A DNA stretch of 64,000 bases from Cyclobacteriaceae bacterium (GCA_020832305.1 JAFIEV010000019.1:1-64000), one strand, 5' to 3'. Positions 1-9,417 are shown, counted from the first letter of the stretch. Notes: generated by a model not told the origin, from the letters alone. Made by a program: numbers and translations.

Positions 1-238
1 GTAAAATCTTCAAATCCTATTGGTTGATTTCCGGAATTTTCCTCTCTAAGCTTGTTGGTGGAATAATACCAACAATGGTGAGGGATGGTGGGTAACGCAC
101 AAGACCTATAAGGATTTTTAAAACCTTATAGGACGACGTACTTTGAAATGGCATTTTGTTTCGCTGTGGCCGGAAGCTATTATTTTACCGAAATAGCATG
201 CTTCTGCACGCTACGTGGGATTTTTTCTTAAAGATTCA

Positions 239-288
239 ACGCCCTACGGGGTCGATTGCAAGGTATGGGCATCTGTGCTATAGACATT
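239..288 (+). repeat. direct repeat, copy 1 (about 50 bp)
   Basis: This 50-base segment matches 830-879 with 5 mismatches by hand count; the first 22 bases, starting ACGCCCTACGGGG, are identical. A second, weaker module lies upstream of this copy (around 181-215) but downstream of the other copy (around 880-915), so the modules are shuffled rather than simply tandem. Confidence 0.6.
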
Positions 289-829
289 AGAATCCTTTGG
301 ATTCAGGGCTTTCTGGTTATACACGACGGCACTGTCAAAACGCCCATCTTTGTAACGAAAGGCCAATAGTCCTTGTCTGTGATGAGGACTGGCAACAGCT
401 GCGAATGTCCTTTTTTATCACCCCTGTTGTTGGAGTTTTCTCTACCGCCGTAACACATGTCCCCACGTGACACTGTATGCTTTTTGTATTATGTCCTTGA
501 TTTTCATGTATTTGTAGGGAAGACAGCACACGCGGCACGCGTGCGCTAGCGTTGGGTGGGCTGATGAAAAATCCTTTCTTATATTCCCCATAAAATGTTG
601 TGTATTCAAATGAAAATCCCGTAGGGATGAAATCTTTGTAGAAAGATCTGTTAAGCAGTGTGTTGAGCCCTGTAGGGGCGACACCTATTACACGACAACT
701 AATGCTTTATTTTATAAAAACATAGTTTCGCACCTACGGCGCTCATCTCTGTAAATGGCTTTTTTTCTACAAAGATGCCGCGCCTACAGCGCTTAGATGG
801 TGCAAAGTAAAAAAAGTCTAATGGATGCG

Positions 830-879
830 ACGCCCTACGGGGTCGATTGCATAGCATGGACATTTGTGCTATAGACATT
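830..879 (+). repeat. direct repeat, copy 2 (about 50 bp)
   Basis: Second copy of the repeat at 239-288. It ends in the same CTATAGACATT block. No gene is disrupted by it. Confidence 0.6.
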
Positions 880-936
880 TATTTACTGAAATAAACATTC
901 CTCTACGCCCTCGTTAGAAATTGAGTCTTTGACGAA

Positions 937-1022
937 ACCCCGACTCTCGGGGTGGAGGCTTTGCCGGAATCCCGATTTCGGGGTGGGTAAAGATGTATCC
1001 CGAACGCTATGCTTTTCGGGAT
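937..1022. repeat. cluster of three short GC-rich hairpins
   Basis: Three inverted repeats follow one another: ACCCCGA/TCGGGGT at 937-953, a shorter TCCCGA/TTCGGGG pair near 970-983, and ATCCCGAA/TTCGGGAT at 997-1022. They share the CCCGA core. They look like a REP-type cluster. None is followed by a T-run, so they are not obvious terminators. Confidence 0.45.
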
Positions 1023-1819
1023 TTCGGTTTCACCTCAATCTGCGACGAGGACTGGCAACAGCAGCCATTCGATTACCAAAGCAATCTGTTCGGTATTTGC
1101 AATTCCGAACAACATATGCTGTAGATTTGCAATCCACATGAACAAAATTTATTCAACACATTCCAAACGGATTATACCTCGCCATTTGATGAATTAAATC
1201 TGTGTCATATACAGTCTGCACAGGCGAACAAGGCTGTGCATCAATGAACAAACAACCTTCTCGACCTGATCTGATATATGCCTGTTTAAATCATGTAAGC
1301 TGACCATCCCTTTGCATCAGGTTTCCACCAGATAAATGCCGGAACCCGCAGGATTTCCATGTATATAGCAGATGAGCCAATAGGCAAAATCGACCCCGAG
1401 GGGGTCGTAGCTGTGGTTATCCTGAAACGGTGGGGCAACATATTTACCAGGTTCAGAAAAAGTGTATGATAGGGAAAAAGAGGAGCCAGGGTTTCTGACA
1501 AACCTGTAAACCGTCCTAACCTAATTTTATAAAACCAATATCAACAAAAATCCTAAAAAGGTGAGCCTTCATATAAATAGACCAATTGAAACAAATCAAG
1601 GGCATGGACATGTAAAAGGCAATGCTCAAGACCAAATCAGGAAATTATCTTAAAAGCCAAACACAATTCATCTGGTTTTAGAATATTTCTATCTTATTGC
1701 CCTTGTAAACAGAGTATTATAATGCTATAAGTTTATATAATCTCTCAACGTCATCATCCACCAAAATTGGAGTATTTACATAAAATGCAAAGCAGAATAA
1801 GCCACTACAGACCTGCATC

Positions 1820-2341
1820 CTACTCTTCTTTTTTGATAAATTCCAATGATGCGGAGTTTACGCAATAGCGCAGTCCTGTCGGTTTGGGGCCATCGTTAAA
1901 CACATGACCCAGGTGTCCGCCACATTTGGGGCATAAAATTTCTGTGCGTACCATACCAAAACTTTTATCAAGATCCTCCAGAATAGTAGTTTTCTGTGCA
2001 GGCGCATAAAAACTGGGCCAGCCACAGCCCGATTCAAATTTTGTGTCGGAGGTAAACAGCTCTGTCTGGCATCCGGCACAGACATAGGTGCCTTCTTCCT
2101 TATGGTTATTGTAAATGCCTGTAAAAGGCCTCTCTGTTCCTTTCTGGCGTAATATGCGGTATTGTTCCGGACTAAGTATATTTTTCCATTCATCTTCCGA
2201 TTTTACAATTTCATATTTCATGTTTGCAGCTTTTTTGGTTTCACCCTTGTTAGATGTATTCTGACAAAAACTATGGGTAAACAACGTTACCATAAGAAGT
2301 ACTGTAGAGAATAACTTTTGCATACTTATCCTTTTTATCAT
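1820..2341 (-). CDS. msrB: peptide-methionine (R)-S-oxide reductase MsrB, exported
   Basis: MsrB reduces the R form of methionine sulfoxide in oxidised proteins. The 173-residue product has an N-terminal hydrophobic signal segment (about residues 7-26) and then a complete MsrB domain. Two CxxC zinc motifs are visible (CAGC and CPKCGG), followed by HVFNDGP and the end motif [11 protein letters not shown], which holds the catalytic Cys and conserved Asn. The signal segment suggests a periplasmic or secreted enzyme. The start at 2341 is the longest; Met-7 (2323) would give an equally good signal peptide. It is the last gene of the minus-strand block, separated from the bacilliredoxin gene by a terminator, so it is probably transcribed separately. 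Confidence 0.93.
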   Translation of the reverse strand: MIKRISMQKLFSTVLLMVTLFTHSFCQNTSNKGETKKAANMKYEIVKSEDEWKNILSPEQYRILRQKGTERPFTGIYNNHKEEGTYVCAGCQTELFTSDTKFESGCGWPSFYAPAQKTTILEDLDKSFGMVRTEILCPKCGGHLGHVFNDGPKPTGLRYCVNSASLEFIKKEE

Positions 2342-2390
2342 CTTAACTGTTTGTATTTCCCATTGTTTTCAGCGCCCAGTAAAACAAAAA

Positions 2391-2409
2391 AGGAGGCATT
2401 CAGCCTCCT
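2391..2409 (-). terminator. intrinsic terminator after the bacilliredoxin gene
   Basis: Perfect 7-bp stem AGGAGGC/GCCTCCT with a 5-base loop, followed on the minus strand by a T-run (2385-2390). It lies 11 bases after the bacilliredoxin stop and would end the suf operon transcript before msrB. Confidence 0.8.
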
Positions 2410-2419
2410 TTACATTTTC

Positions 2420-2836
2420 TTAACAGAAAGTATCAAAGACCTCTATCAAATGGTTTCCGATCATTTCTGCCGGACGACCTTCTATATGATGCCTTTCGAT
2501 AAAGTGCACCAGCTCTCCATCTTTAAACAGCGCCACAGAAGGCGAGGAGGGAGGATATGGAGCCGTGTATTCCCTGGCTTTTGCTGTAGCTTCTTTGTCA
2601 ACACCGGCAAAGACAGTGAGTAAATGGTCAGGTTTCTTATTGCTGTGCTCAAGCGCCATTTTTATGCCTGGCCTTGCTGATCCTGCGGCACATCCGCATA
2701 CAGAGTTGATCACCAGCAATACGCTGCCTTCTTCCTTATCGAGATACTGACTAACTTCATCAGCTTGTTTCAGTTCGGTAAATCCTGCGCTGGTCAGGTC
2801 GAGGCGCATAGGTGTTACAAGTTGTTCTGGGTACAT
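2420..2836 (-). CDS. BrxA/BrxB-family bacilliredoxin
   Basis: Small thioredoxin-fold protein of the YphP/YqiW (bacilliredoxin) family, which removes bacillithiol from S-bacillithiolated proteins. The 138-residue product is full length for the family. It has the starting MYPEQLV block, the CGC redox motif in SVCGCAAGSARPG (about residues 45-58), the PYPPSSPS cis-proline region and a HHIEGR block near the end. It follows the sufT-like gene by 44 bp on the same strand, so it is probably the last gene of the suf operon. This placement fits thiol redox repair alongside Fe-S assembly. Whether this organism makes bacillithiol cannot be judged from the window. Confidence 0.92.
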   Translation of the reverse strand: MYPEQLVTPMRLDLTSAGFTELKQADEVSQYLDKEEGSVLLVINSVCGCAAGSARPGIKMALEHSNKKPDHLLTVFAGVDKEATAKAREYTAPYPPSSPSVALFKDGELVHFIERHHIEGRPAEMIGNHLIEVFDTFC

Positions 2837-2880
2837 TATTACTTTATTTAATTTTACTATCGATTATTTAAATTCAGAAA

Positions 2881-3228
2881 TTATAAAAAACCAAGTTCGA
2901 GCTTGGCAACTTCCGACATCATTTCGGTGCTGTATGGCGGGTCGAAGGTTAATTCGATCTCTACATCATTTACTCCTTCAATGCGTTTGATTTTGGTTTC
3001 AACCTCACTGGGGATGGTCTCTGCCGCCGGGCACGAAGGAGATGTGAGCGTCATCTTTACATATACATTATTTATCGGATATACCTGTACTTCATAAATG
3101 AGGCCGAGTTCATAGATGTCTACCGGTATTTCCGGGTCGTATACGGTTTTAATGGCTTTATATACCTGATCTCTCAGGTTTTCGCCATTTTCCTGTATGT
3201 TTACTTCCTCTGACATATTATTTTGCAA
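2881..3228 (-). CDS. sufT: SufT-like MIP18/DUF59 Fe-S assembly factor
   Basis: A 115-residue protein of the MIP18/DUF59 (PaaD-like) family, which acts in Fe-S cluster maturation or delivery. The family motif DPEIPVDIYELGLIYEV is visible at about residues 31-47, and TSPSCPAAETIP carries the conserved Cys. The start codon overlaps the end of sufE by 11 bases, so translation is probably coupled. Met-5 is an alternative start. The gene symbol rests on family membership and the suf context; the exact role in Bacteroidota is less well established than for SufBCDSE. Confidence 0.85.
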   Translation of the reverse strand: MQNNMSEEVNIQENGENLRDQVYKAIKTVYDPEIPVDIYELGLIYEVQVYPINNVYVKMTLTSPSCPAAETIPSEVETKIKRIEGVNDVEIELTFDPPYSTEMMSEVAKLELGFL

Positions 3229-3661
3229 GTTTGGTTTTAAAGGCTAAGGCATATAATTTCATTTGCTTAATCATAGCAAGCAGACCATTGGAGCGTTGTG
3301 AACCTATGATCCCACTCATTCCTATTTTTTGAATAAAATACAAATCTGCATCTATGATTTCGTCTGCTTTCCTTCCGGAGAGCACTCGAATGAGAAGGCT
3401 TATAAGCCCTTTAGTAATGTCTGTGTTACTATCGGCGGCATAATGCACATATTCGCCTTCATTCCATGCGGTTAACCACACTTTGGACTGACATCCCTTA
3501 ATGATATTCTCGTCAGTTTTGAATTTATCATCCAGATGCTGAAGCTGCTGCCCCAGTTCCATGATATAGAAAACAGTGCTTTCCCTGTCACCGGCAAGTA
3601 TTTCAAAGCTTTCTATGATCTCTTCTTGTGCGTTATTGATGTTTTCGGGCTTTACTTCCAT
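3218..3661 (-). CDS. sufE: SufE sulfur acceptor protein
   Basis: SufE takes sulfane sulfur from the SufS active-site Cys and passes it to the SufBCD scaffold. The 147-residue product is the normal size. The catalytic Cys sits in IKGCQSKVWL (about residue 57), the expected place. The C-terminal half has the usual helical pattern with GMSGIIGSQRSNGLLAMI. The start overlaps the sufS end by 10 bases, and its own end overlaps sufT, so sufS-sufE-sufT appear tightly coupled. Confidence 0.95.
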   Translation of the reverse strand: MEVKPENINNAQEEIIESFEILAGDRESTVFYIMELGQQLQHLDDKFKTDENIIKGCQSKVWLTAWNEGEYVHYAADSNTDITKGLISLLIRVLSGRKADEIIDADLYFIQKIGMSGIIGSQRSNGLLAMIKQMKLYALAFKTKLAK

Positions 3662-4911
3662 TTTTTAATAATTTCCTTTAATGCTTCTACACAAATGTCA
3701 ATTTCGCTAAAGGTGTTATATACGGCCAGTGAGATTCTAATGGTACCTTCTATGCCAAATCTTTGCATAAGGGGTTGTGTGCAGTGATGGCCTGTTCTTA
3801 CGGCTATCCCTTTTGCATCCAGCATCATGCCCACATCAAAGGGATGCATACCTTCTACCAGAAAAGATACCACACTCGCCTTATCAGGAGCTGTACCTAT
3901 GATTCTGATTTCAGGAATTTCCAGAAGTTTTGTTGTGCAATATTCCCTTAGTTCCTCTTCGTAGGCCGCTATATTTTTTTTACCGAGTTTGCTGGTAAAC
4001 TCCAGGGCTGTTCCAAAGGCTATTACATCAGCTATATTGGGCGTACCTGCTTCAAATTTGAAGGGGATGTCGTTGTAGGTGGTTTTTTCAAAGGTAACTT
4101 CCCTGATCATTTCACCCCCCCCCCGATAGGGATTCATGGCTTCCAGAAGTTTTCTTTTACCGTACAAAATGCCAATACCAGTAGGTCCGAAGACTTTATG
4201 TCCTGAAAATGCATAAAAGTCGCATTTCAGCTTTTTCACATCAATATCCAGGTGTGCACTTGCCTGGGCACCATCTATAAATACAACAGCTCCGATTTGA
4301 TGTGCTAAGGAAATGATTTCTTCTACGGGATTAATGGTTCCCAATGCATTAGAGATGTGGACAACCGAAACAATTTTGGTTTTTTCTGATAATAGGCCTT
4401 TAAATGCTTCGATATTGAGCGTTCCGTCATCCTCTACAGGTATAATTTTGAGATGCGCTTTTTTTTCCTCGCATACCATTTGCCAGGGCACAATGTTGGA
4501 GTGGTGCTCCATGCCGGAAATAATTACTTCATCACCTTCTTTTAGGAATTTTCTTCCATAACTATTGGCGACCAGGTTGATGCTGTCGGTTGTTCCCTGG
4601 GTGAAAATGATTTCCTCTGCTTCGTCTGAATTGATAAAGCCATGCAGCAGTTGCCGCGTGTTTTCAAAAGCGGTAGTCGCTTTATCTGCCAGATAGTGAG
4701 CGCCTCTGTGAATATTAGAGTTGAGCTCGAAGTAATATCTGGTGAGTGACTCAATGACTACTTTCGGCTTTTGGGTAGTGGCTGCATTGTCAAAATAGAC
4801 CAATGGTTTGCCATTGACCGATTGATGCAAAATCGGAAATTCCTTTCTGAGCTGTTCTATTTCATGCTCCTGAAAACCTTTGACCTGCGTATTGCTATGT
4901 ATTGAGCTCAT
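3652..4911 (-). CDS. sufS: cysteine desulfurase SufS
   Basis: PLP-dependent group II cysteine desulfurase that supplies sulfur for Fe-S clusters. In the 419 residues the PLP lysine lies in SGHKVFGPTG (about Lys-239) and the catalytic Cys in RTGHHCTQP (about Cys-377). The N-terminal FDNAATTQKP motif is intact, and length is normal with a short N-terminal extension. The conserved RGGGE turn (about 263-267) is encoded across an uninterrupted run of ten G in the sense strand (4115-4124), an unusually slippery tract for a housekeeping gene. It is 161 bp downstream of sufD, and a strong hairpin lies in that gap. Confidence 0.95.
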   Translation of the reverse strand: MSSIHSNTQVKGFQEHEIEQLRKEFPILHQSVNGKPLVYFDNAATTQKPKVVIESLTRYYFELNSNIHRGAHYLADKATTAFENTRQLLHGFINSDEAEEIIFTQGTTDSINLVANSYGRKFLKEGDEVIISGMEHHSNIVPWQMVCEEKKAHLKIIPVEDDGTLNIEAFKGLLSEKTKIVSVVHISNALGTINPVEEIISLAHQIGAVVFIDGAQASAHLDIDVKKLKCDFYAFSGHKVFGPTGIGILYGKRKLLEAMNPYRGGGEMIREVTFEKTTYNDIPFKFEAGTPNIADVIAFGTALEFTSKLGKKNIAAYEEELREYCTTKLLEIPEIRIIGTAPDKASVVSFLVEGMHPFDVGMMLDAKGIAVRTGHHCTQPLMQRFGIEGTIRISLAVYNTFSEIDICVEALKEIIKKWK

Positions 4912-5013
4912 GGTATCATGCTAAAATTAAGTGGCAGCACATTTATACAAAAATTTGATGATATGGATTGGAGGAGAATGTCCTTAACATGCACTTCTGT
5001 ATAAAACGTGAAA

Positions 5014-5042
5014 GCTATGCAAGCATTAAACGCTTGCATAGC
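5014..5042. other. strong hairpin between sufD and sufS
   Basis: Perfect 11-bp inverted repeat (GCTATGCAAGC, 5014-5024 with 5032-5042) and a 7-base loop in the 161-bp gap inside the suf operon. On the coding (minus) strand no clean T-run follows, so a simple terminator is unlikely; an RNA processing or stability element is possible. On the plus strand a T-run starts a few bases later, but no plus-strand gene precedes it. Confidence 0.55.
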
Positions 5043-5072
5043 ATGGTTTGTTTTTTTAAAAACCTTTGAGGA

Positions 5073-6401
5073 TCAATGTAACCTTTCGTGTATGATCCTA
5101 TCGAGATGCTCGCGAATAAATTCAAATTTCACGGTTTCCAGCACATCGGCTGCGAAAGCGTGCAGCAAAATAGCTCTTGCACTTTCTGCGGAGATGCCTC
5201 TGGAACGTAGGTAAAACATTTGCTCATCGTCGAGCTGACCGGTAGTGCATCCATGAGAACACTTCACATCATCGGCCCAGATTTCAAGTTGTGGCTTGGA
5301 ATTCATTTTTGCATCATCGGTAAGCAGGATGTTTTTATTCGATTGAAATGCATTGGTTTTCTGTGCATCCTGTCTTACGAATATTTTCCCGTTAAACACG
5401 CCGGTAGCTTTATCATCAAGAATTCCCTTGTAAATTTCATTGCTAAAACTTTCGGGCATGATATGATCTACAACCGTATGGTTATCGACATGAGCATTGC
5501 CTTTTATAAGATACAATCCATACATATGGGTTTCGCAATGCGGATCTTCCAGGGCTATGTTCAGATTGTTTCTGACCATTGCACCACCAAAGGTTAAGGT
5601 ATAAGTGTTAAATACGCTGTCTTTTCTTTGGTGAATTTGGGTATTATCAACCCTTTGGGCATTATCTGATTCGAGTTGCAATTTATAATAACTTCCTTTG
5701 GCTTCTTTTGAAACCACAATTTCGGTCACCTGATTAACCAGGCTGGGCTGGTCACCAAAAGTATGGAAGCTCTCGACGATATTTACTTCGCTACGTTCAC
5801 CAATGATAAACAGGTTTCTTGGGTAATAGACCGGTATGCCTTGCCTGGTATCGGATATGAAATGAATCATAATCGGTTTCTCTATTACTTTACCCGGAGA
5901 TACTTTAATAAAGGCCCCATTTTTTGAAAAAGCCGTATTTACGGAGGCATACGGATCTTTATATTTGGCGGCATAATTCCCAAAGTGAGCAATTACCTCT
6001 TCCGGATGCTGCATAAATGCCTCTTCAAAATCCAGAACCACCAGGTCTGAAACCGGACTTATGATTTTCGAATGACGGGCAGCATACAAGCCATTGATAA
6101 ATACAATGATGTTTGCATCCTCATTATCAAAAAGAAAAGATTCTACTTCTGAATCACTGAGCGAGGAATCATTGCTTACATTATCGAGATCTATGTGTTT
6201 TTCAATGGATTTTACAAGATTGGTATACTTGTATTCTTCGTCTTTAGGACCCGGCAATCCGTTGCTTTTAAGTTCTTCCAATGCATTTTTTCTGACAGTA
6301 TGCATTGGTGACTTACTGTGTCCGTTAAGCTCTTTTTCAAATTCGTTGAATTTATCTACGAGCTTTGACGCTATATCTGCTTTTACAGCTTTAGGCTTCA
6401 T
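5073..6401 (-). CDS. sufD: Fe-S cluster assembly protein SufD
   Basis: SufD partners SufB and SufC in the SufBC2D scaffold on which Fe-S clusters are built. The 442-residue product has the family's right-handed parallel beta-helix core. Its C-terminal block KCSHGCTTGQLDDEQMFYL contains the conserved His region, followed by the RSRGIS helix that contacts SufC. It follows sufC by 52 bp. Length and context are normal. Confidence 0.95.
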   Translation of the reverse strand: MKPKAVKADIASKLVDKFNEFEKELNGHSKSPMHTVRKNALEELKSNGLPGPKDEEYKYTNLVKSIEKHIDLDNVSNDSSLSDSEVESFLFDNEDANIIVFINGLYAARHSKIISPVSDLVVLDFEEAFMQHPEEVIAHFGNYAAKYKDPYASVNTAFSKNGAFIKVSPGKVIEKPIMIHFISDTRQGIPVYYPRNLFIIGERSEVNIVESFHTFGDQPSLVNQVTEIVVSKEAKGSYYKLQLESDNAQRVDNTQIHQRKDSVFNTYTLTFGGAMVRNNLNIALEDPHCETHMYGLYLIKGNAHVDNHTVVDHIMPESFSNEIYKGILDDKATGVFNGKIFVRQDAQKTNAFQSNKNILLTDDAKMNSKPQLEIWADDVKCSHGCTTGQLDDEQMFYLRSRGISAESARAILLHAFAADVLETVKFEFIREHLDRIIHERLH

Positions 6402-6453
6402 TTGTAATGTGTTGATTTAAGAAATACAATAAACTGAACGAGGAAAGGTGGAT

Positions 6454-7212
6454 TTAAACGAGAGATCCCACTTCATCTTTAATCCAGTCGTATCCTTTAT
6501 CTTCCAGTTCGAGGGCTAAGGATTTATCTCCAGATTTTACAATTCTACCCTGATAGAGTACGTGAACGAAATCAGGTATGATATAATCGAGGAGTCGTTG
6601 GTAGTGTGTAACTACAATAACAGCGTTATCAGCCCTTTTCAACTGGTTTACTCCATTTGCCACAATTCTAAGGGCATCGATATCGAGGCCTGAATCTGTT
6701 TCATCGAGTATTGCCAGTTTTGGATCCAGTACAGCCATTTGGAATATTTCATTCCTTTTCTTTTCACCACCGGAAAATCCTTCGTTTAAAGAACGGCTCA
6801 ACAATGATTGGTCAATTTCAACCAGTTTCATTTTTTCCTTGATAAGTTTAAGGAATGAAACTGCATCGAGGGGATCCAGTCCTTTATGTTCTCTGATTTG
6901 ATTTACTGCGGTCTTAAGAAAATTGGTAGAACTTACACCCGGGATTTCTACCGGGTACTGGAATGCAAGAAATACGCCCTCCCTCGCTCTTTCTTCAGGA
7001 GCCAGGTCGAGTAAATCTTTTCCTTCGAAAATTACTTCACCATCCGTAACTTCATAATCTTCCCTTCCTGCCAATACCGATGCAAGGGTGCTTTTACCTG
7101 AACCATTTGGCCCCATAATCGCGTGAACCTCACCAGGTTTTACCTCAAGGTTTATACCTCTTAAAATTTGATTGTCTTCAATTTGAGCGTGCAGATTTTT
7201 TATTGTTAACAT
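6454..7212 (-). CDS. sufC: Fe-S assembly ATPase SufC
   Basis: ABC-type ATPase of the SufBC2D complex. The 252 residues hold Walker A GPNGSGKST (34-42), signature FSGGE (about 146-150) and Walker B LAILDETDSGLD (about 167-178), with the switch His in VVTHYQRLL. EKKRNE after the signature is typical of SufC. It lies between sufB (29 bp) and sufD (52 bp). Confidence 0.97.
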   Translation of the reverse strand: MLTIKNLHAQIEDNQILRGINLEVKPGEVHAIMGPNGSGKSTLASVLAGREDYEVTDGEVIFEGKDLLDLAPEERAREGVFLAFQYPVEIPGVSSTNFLKTAVNQIREHKGLDPLDAVSFLKLIKEKMKLVEIDQSLLSRSLNEGFSGGEKKRNEIFQMAVLDPKLAILDETDSGLDIDALRIVANGVNQLKRADNAVIVVTHYQRLLDYIIPDFVHVLYQGRIVKSGDKSLALELEDKGYDWIKDEVGSLV

Positions 7213-7241
7213 TGTTGTTTGTTTTTTTATTTCATGACAAA

Positions 7242-8687
7242 TTAACCTACGCTGCCTTCCAAAGTAAGGGCAAGCAGTTTTTGAGCTTCCACAGCAAATT
7301 CCATCGGCAATTGATTAAGTACCTCTTTGCAATAACCGTTTACGATAAGTGCAACAGCATCTTCAGTAGCGATGCCACGCTGATTGCAATAAAAGATTTG
7401 GTCTTCACCGATTTTTGAAGTGGTTGCTTCGTGTTCAACACGGGCTGTGCTGTTTTCTATTTCTATGTAGGGGAAGGTGTGGGCACCACATTTATCTCCC
7501 ATTAAGAGGCTGTCACATTGAGAAAAATTTCTGCTGTTTTCAGCTCTTTTATGCACTTTTACCAAACCACGGTAGCTGTTTTGACTAAAACCGGCCGATA
7601 CACCTTTAGATACGATCCGGCTTTTGGTGTTTTTTCCGAGGTGGATCATTTTGGTCCCGGTATCTGCCTGTTGGTGGTTGTTGGTTACTGCAACAGAATA
7701 AAACTCTCCTATTGAATTATCTCCTTTAAGTATTACACTGGGATATTTCCAGGTGATGGCTGATCCAGTCTCTACCTGCGTCCAGGATATTTTTGACCCA
7801 TCTCCTTTACATATTCCTCGTTTTGTTACAAAATTGTAAATACCACCTTTGCCATTTTTATCGCCGGGGTACCAGTTTTGAACCGTGGAATATTTTACTT
7901 CAGAATTTTTTTCAGCCATAATTTCCACAACTGCAGCGTGCAACTGATTTTCATCTCGCATGGGCGCCGTGCAACCTTCCAGGTAACTTACATAAGAACC
8001 TTCCTCGGCAACAATCAGGGTCCTTTCAAACTGTCCTGTGTTGGCAGCATTGATTCTGAAATAAGTTGACAATTCCATAGGGCAACGTACACCTTTGGGT
8101 ATGTAGCAAAATGAACCGTCTGAAAAAACAGCAGAATTTAATGCGGCATAGTAATTATCTGTAATGGGCACAACTGAGCCTATGTACTTCTTAATCAGTT
8201 CTGGATGTTCATGTACAGCTTCACTGAACGAACAGAAAATGATGCCGAGCTCATGTAGCTTCTTTTTGAAGGTAGTAGCAACAGAAACACTGTCGAGTAC
8301 TGCATCTACGGCTACACCAGTCAATCTCTTTTGTTCATCAAGAGAGATACCCAGTTTTTCGAAAGTTTCTCTTAATTCGGGATCTACTTCATCGAGAGAG
8401 TTGAGTTTTTTCTTCTTTTTGGGGGCTGAATAGTAAATGATATCCTGAAAATCGATTTTCGGATATTTGACATTGGGCCATGTGGGCTCTTTCATGGTAA
8501 GCCAGTGATGGTAAGCTTTAAGCCTCCATTCGAGCATCCATTCAGGCTCATTTTTTTTTGCCGAAATAAATCTTACTATATCTTCATTCAGTCCTTTGGG
8601 GGCTGAATCAGCTTCAATGTCAGATGTAAAACCATACTTGTATTCCGAGGTCGTGATTTCTTCAAGTACCCGGTTATCTTTGCTCAT
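7242..8687 (-). CDS. sufB: Fe-S cluster assembly protein SufB
   Basis: Main scaffold subunit of the SUF system. The 481 residues match normal SufB length. Conserved blocks include [21 protein letters not shown], the beta-helix core, and the C-terminal [14 protein letters not shown], which contains the Cys equivalent to the essential Cys of E. coli SufB. It is the first gene of the suf operon; the 211-bp gap upstream to the Lrp-type regulator has no exact TAnnTTTG box that I could find. Confidence 0.97.
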   Translation of the reverse strand: MSKDNRVLEEITTSEYKYGFTSDIEADSAPKGLNEDIVRFISAKKNEPEWMLEWRLKAYHHWLTMKEPTWPNVKYPKIDFQDIIYYSAPKKKKKLNSLDEVDPELRETFEKLGISLDEQKRLTGVAVDAVLDSVSVATTFKKKLHELGIIFCSFSEAVHEHPELIKKYIGSVVPITDNYYAALNSAVFSDGSFCYIPKGVRCPMELSTYFRINAANTGQFERTLIVAEEGSYVSYLEGCTAPMRDENQLHAAVVEIMAEKNSEVKYSTVQNWYPGDKNGKGGIYNFVTKRGICKGDGSKISWTQVETGSAITWKYPSVILKGDNSIGEFYSVAVTNNHQQADTGTKMIHLGKNTKSRIVSKGVSAGFSQNSYRGLVKVHKRAENSRNFSQCDSLLMGDKCGAHTFPYIEIENSTARVEHEATTSKIGEDQIFYCNQRGIATEDAVALIVNGYCKEVLNQLPMEFAVEAQKLLALTLEGSVG

Positions 8688-8898
8688 AGTATTGTTATTT
8701 AGATTTATTACAAACTGTTTTCAATTCATAAACTCAATCTATTATTGAATGTTTGAGTATTGAATTAAAATATCATTATAAATTTTGAAAGATATTTTTT
8801 GCTGTAATTCAGGTTTCCGACAGCTATGCATAAATGCGTAAAGCAGGACGAAGAAATCATCCTGCCTGCCAGTCTTAAACAGCAATTGATAAAAGATA

Positions 8899-9369
8899 TT
8901 ACTTATCCATAAACTGGATGTGCCTGTTGAGGCTTTCTTCCAGAGATATAATGGTTTCAGTTCTTTCAATGCCTTCAACCTTCTGAATTTTGTCATGCAA
9001 CACATCTTTCAGATGCCGGGTATCACGACAATGCATTTTTACAAAAATATTATAATTCCCTGTTGTATAGTGAATTTTCACAATTTCAGGAATTGTATTG
9101 AGTTTCTTGATGACTTCATCATATAGTGAACTTTTTTCAAGGTAAATCCCGAGAAAAGCAGTGATATCATATCCCATCTTGGAGTAGTCCATACGCAGGG
9201 TGGTACCTTTCACTATGCCCATCTCTTCCATTTTTCGCATTCTAACGTGCACAGTACCGCCGGAAACAAATACTTTTTTGGCTACTTCTGTATATGGCAT
9301 TTTGGCGTCCTCTGTAAGAAGCGCTAGGATTTTTAAATCCACATTGTCAATATCATAATTTTTATTCAT
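8899..9369 (-). CDS. Lrp/AsnC-family transcriptional regulator
   Basis: A 156-residue protein with an N-terminal winged helix-turn-helix (about residues 8-60, DVDLKILALLTEDAK style start) and a C-terminal RAM ligand-binding domain (about 70-150). Members control amino acid and related metabolism. It is upstream of sufB on the same strand with a 211-bp gap; co-regulation with suf is possible but not shown. A TATATTTG -7 box on the minus strand lies 40 bases before the start codon. Confidence 0.9.
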   Translation of the reverse strand: MNKNYDIDNVDLKILALLTEDAKMPYTEVAKKVFVSGGTVHVRMRKMEEMGIVKGTTLRMDYSKMGYDITAFLGIYLEKSSLYDEVIKKLNTIPEIVKIHYTTGNYNIFVKMHCRDTRHLKDVLHDKIQKVEGIERTETIISLEESLNRHIQFMDK

Positions 9370-9409
9370 CGCTTATTTATGAATTATGAGAATAATAATT
9401 AATTTTGAG

Positions 9410-9417
9410 CAAATATA
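9410..9417 (-). promoter_or_regulatory. -7 box of the Lrp-type regulator gene
   Basis: Minus-strand TATATTTG matches the Bacteroidota TAnnTTTG consensus and would put the transcript start about 30-35 bases before the ATG. No clear TTTG -33 element is at the ideal spacing. Confidence 0.45.

Larger units (their letters stand above)
1..1819. other. gene-free region with short repeats and hairpins
   Basis: No open reading frame here resembles a known protein; the short frames run through repeats and hairpins. The stretch contains several perfect or near-perfect inverted repeats (52-59/68-75, 105-113/124-132, 937-943/947-953, 997-1004/1015-1022) and imperfect direct repeats (239-288 with 830-879; a 16-base match near 384 and 1047). 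Phrases built on CCCGTAGGG and CCTACGGGG recur around 240, 620, 675 and 830. The character is that of REP-like intergenic repeats found in Bacteroidota genomes, possibly with decayed mobile DNA. No transposase remnant was recognised. Confidence 0.5.

Noticed and set aside
335-1501. Several open frames of 60-80 codons in the repeat region
   Set aside because: They run through repeats and hairpins, overlap on both strands and show no protein-like pattern.
1858-2193. 111-codon frame antiparallel or out of frame with msrB
   Set aside because: It is a shadow of the msrB frame on the same strand with no independent support.
8841-8863. Hairpin GCAGGA/TCCTGC after the Lrp-type gene
   Set aside because: The stem has a mismatch and no T-run on the minus strand; too weak to call as a terminator.
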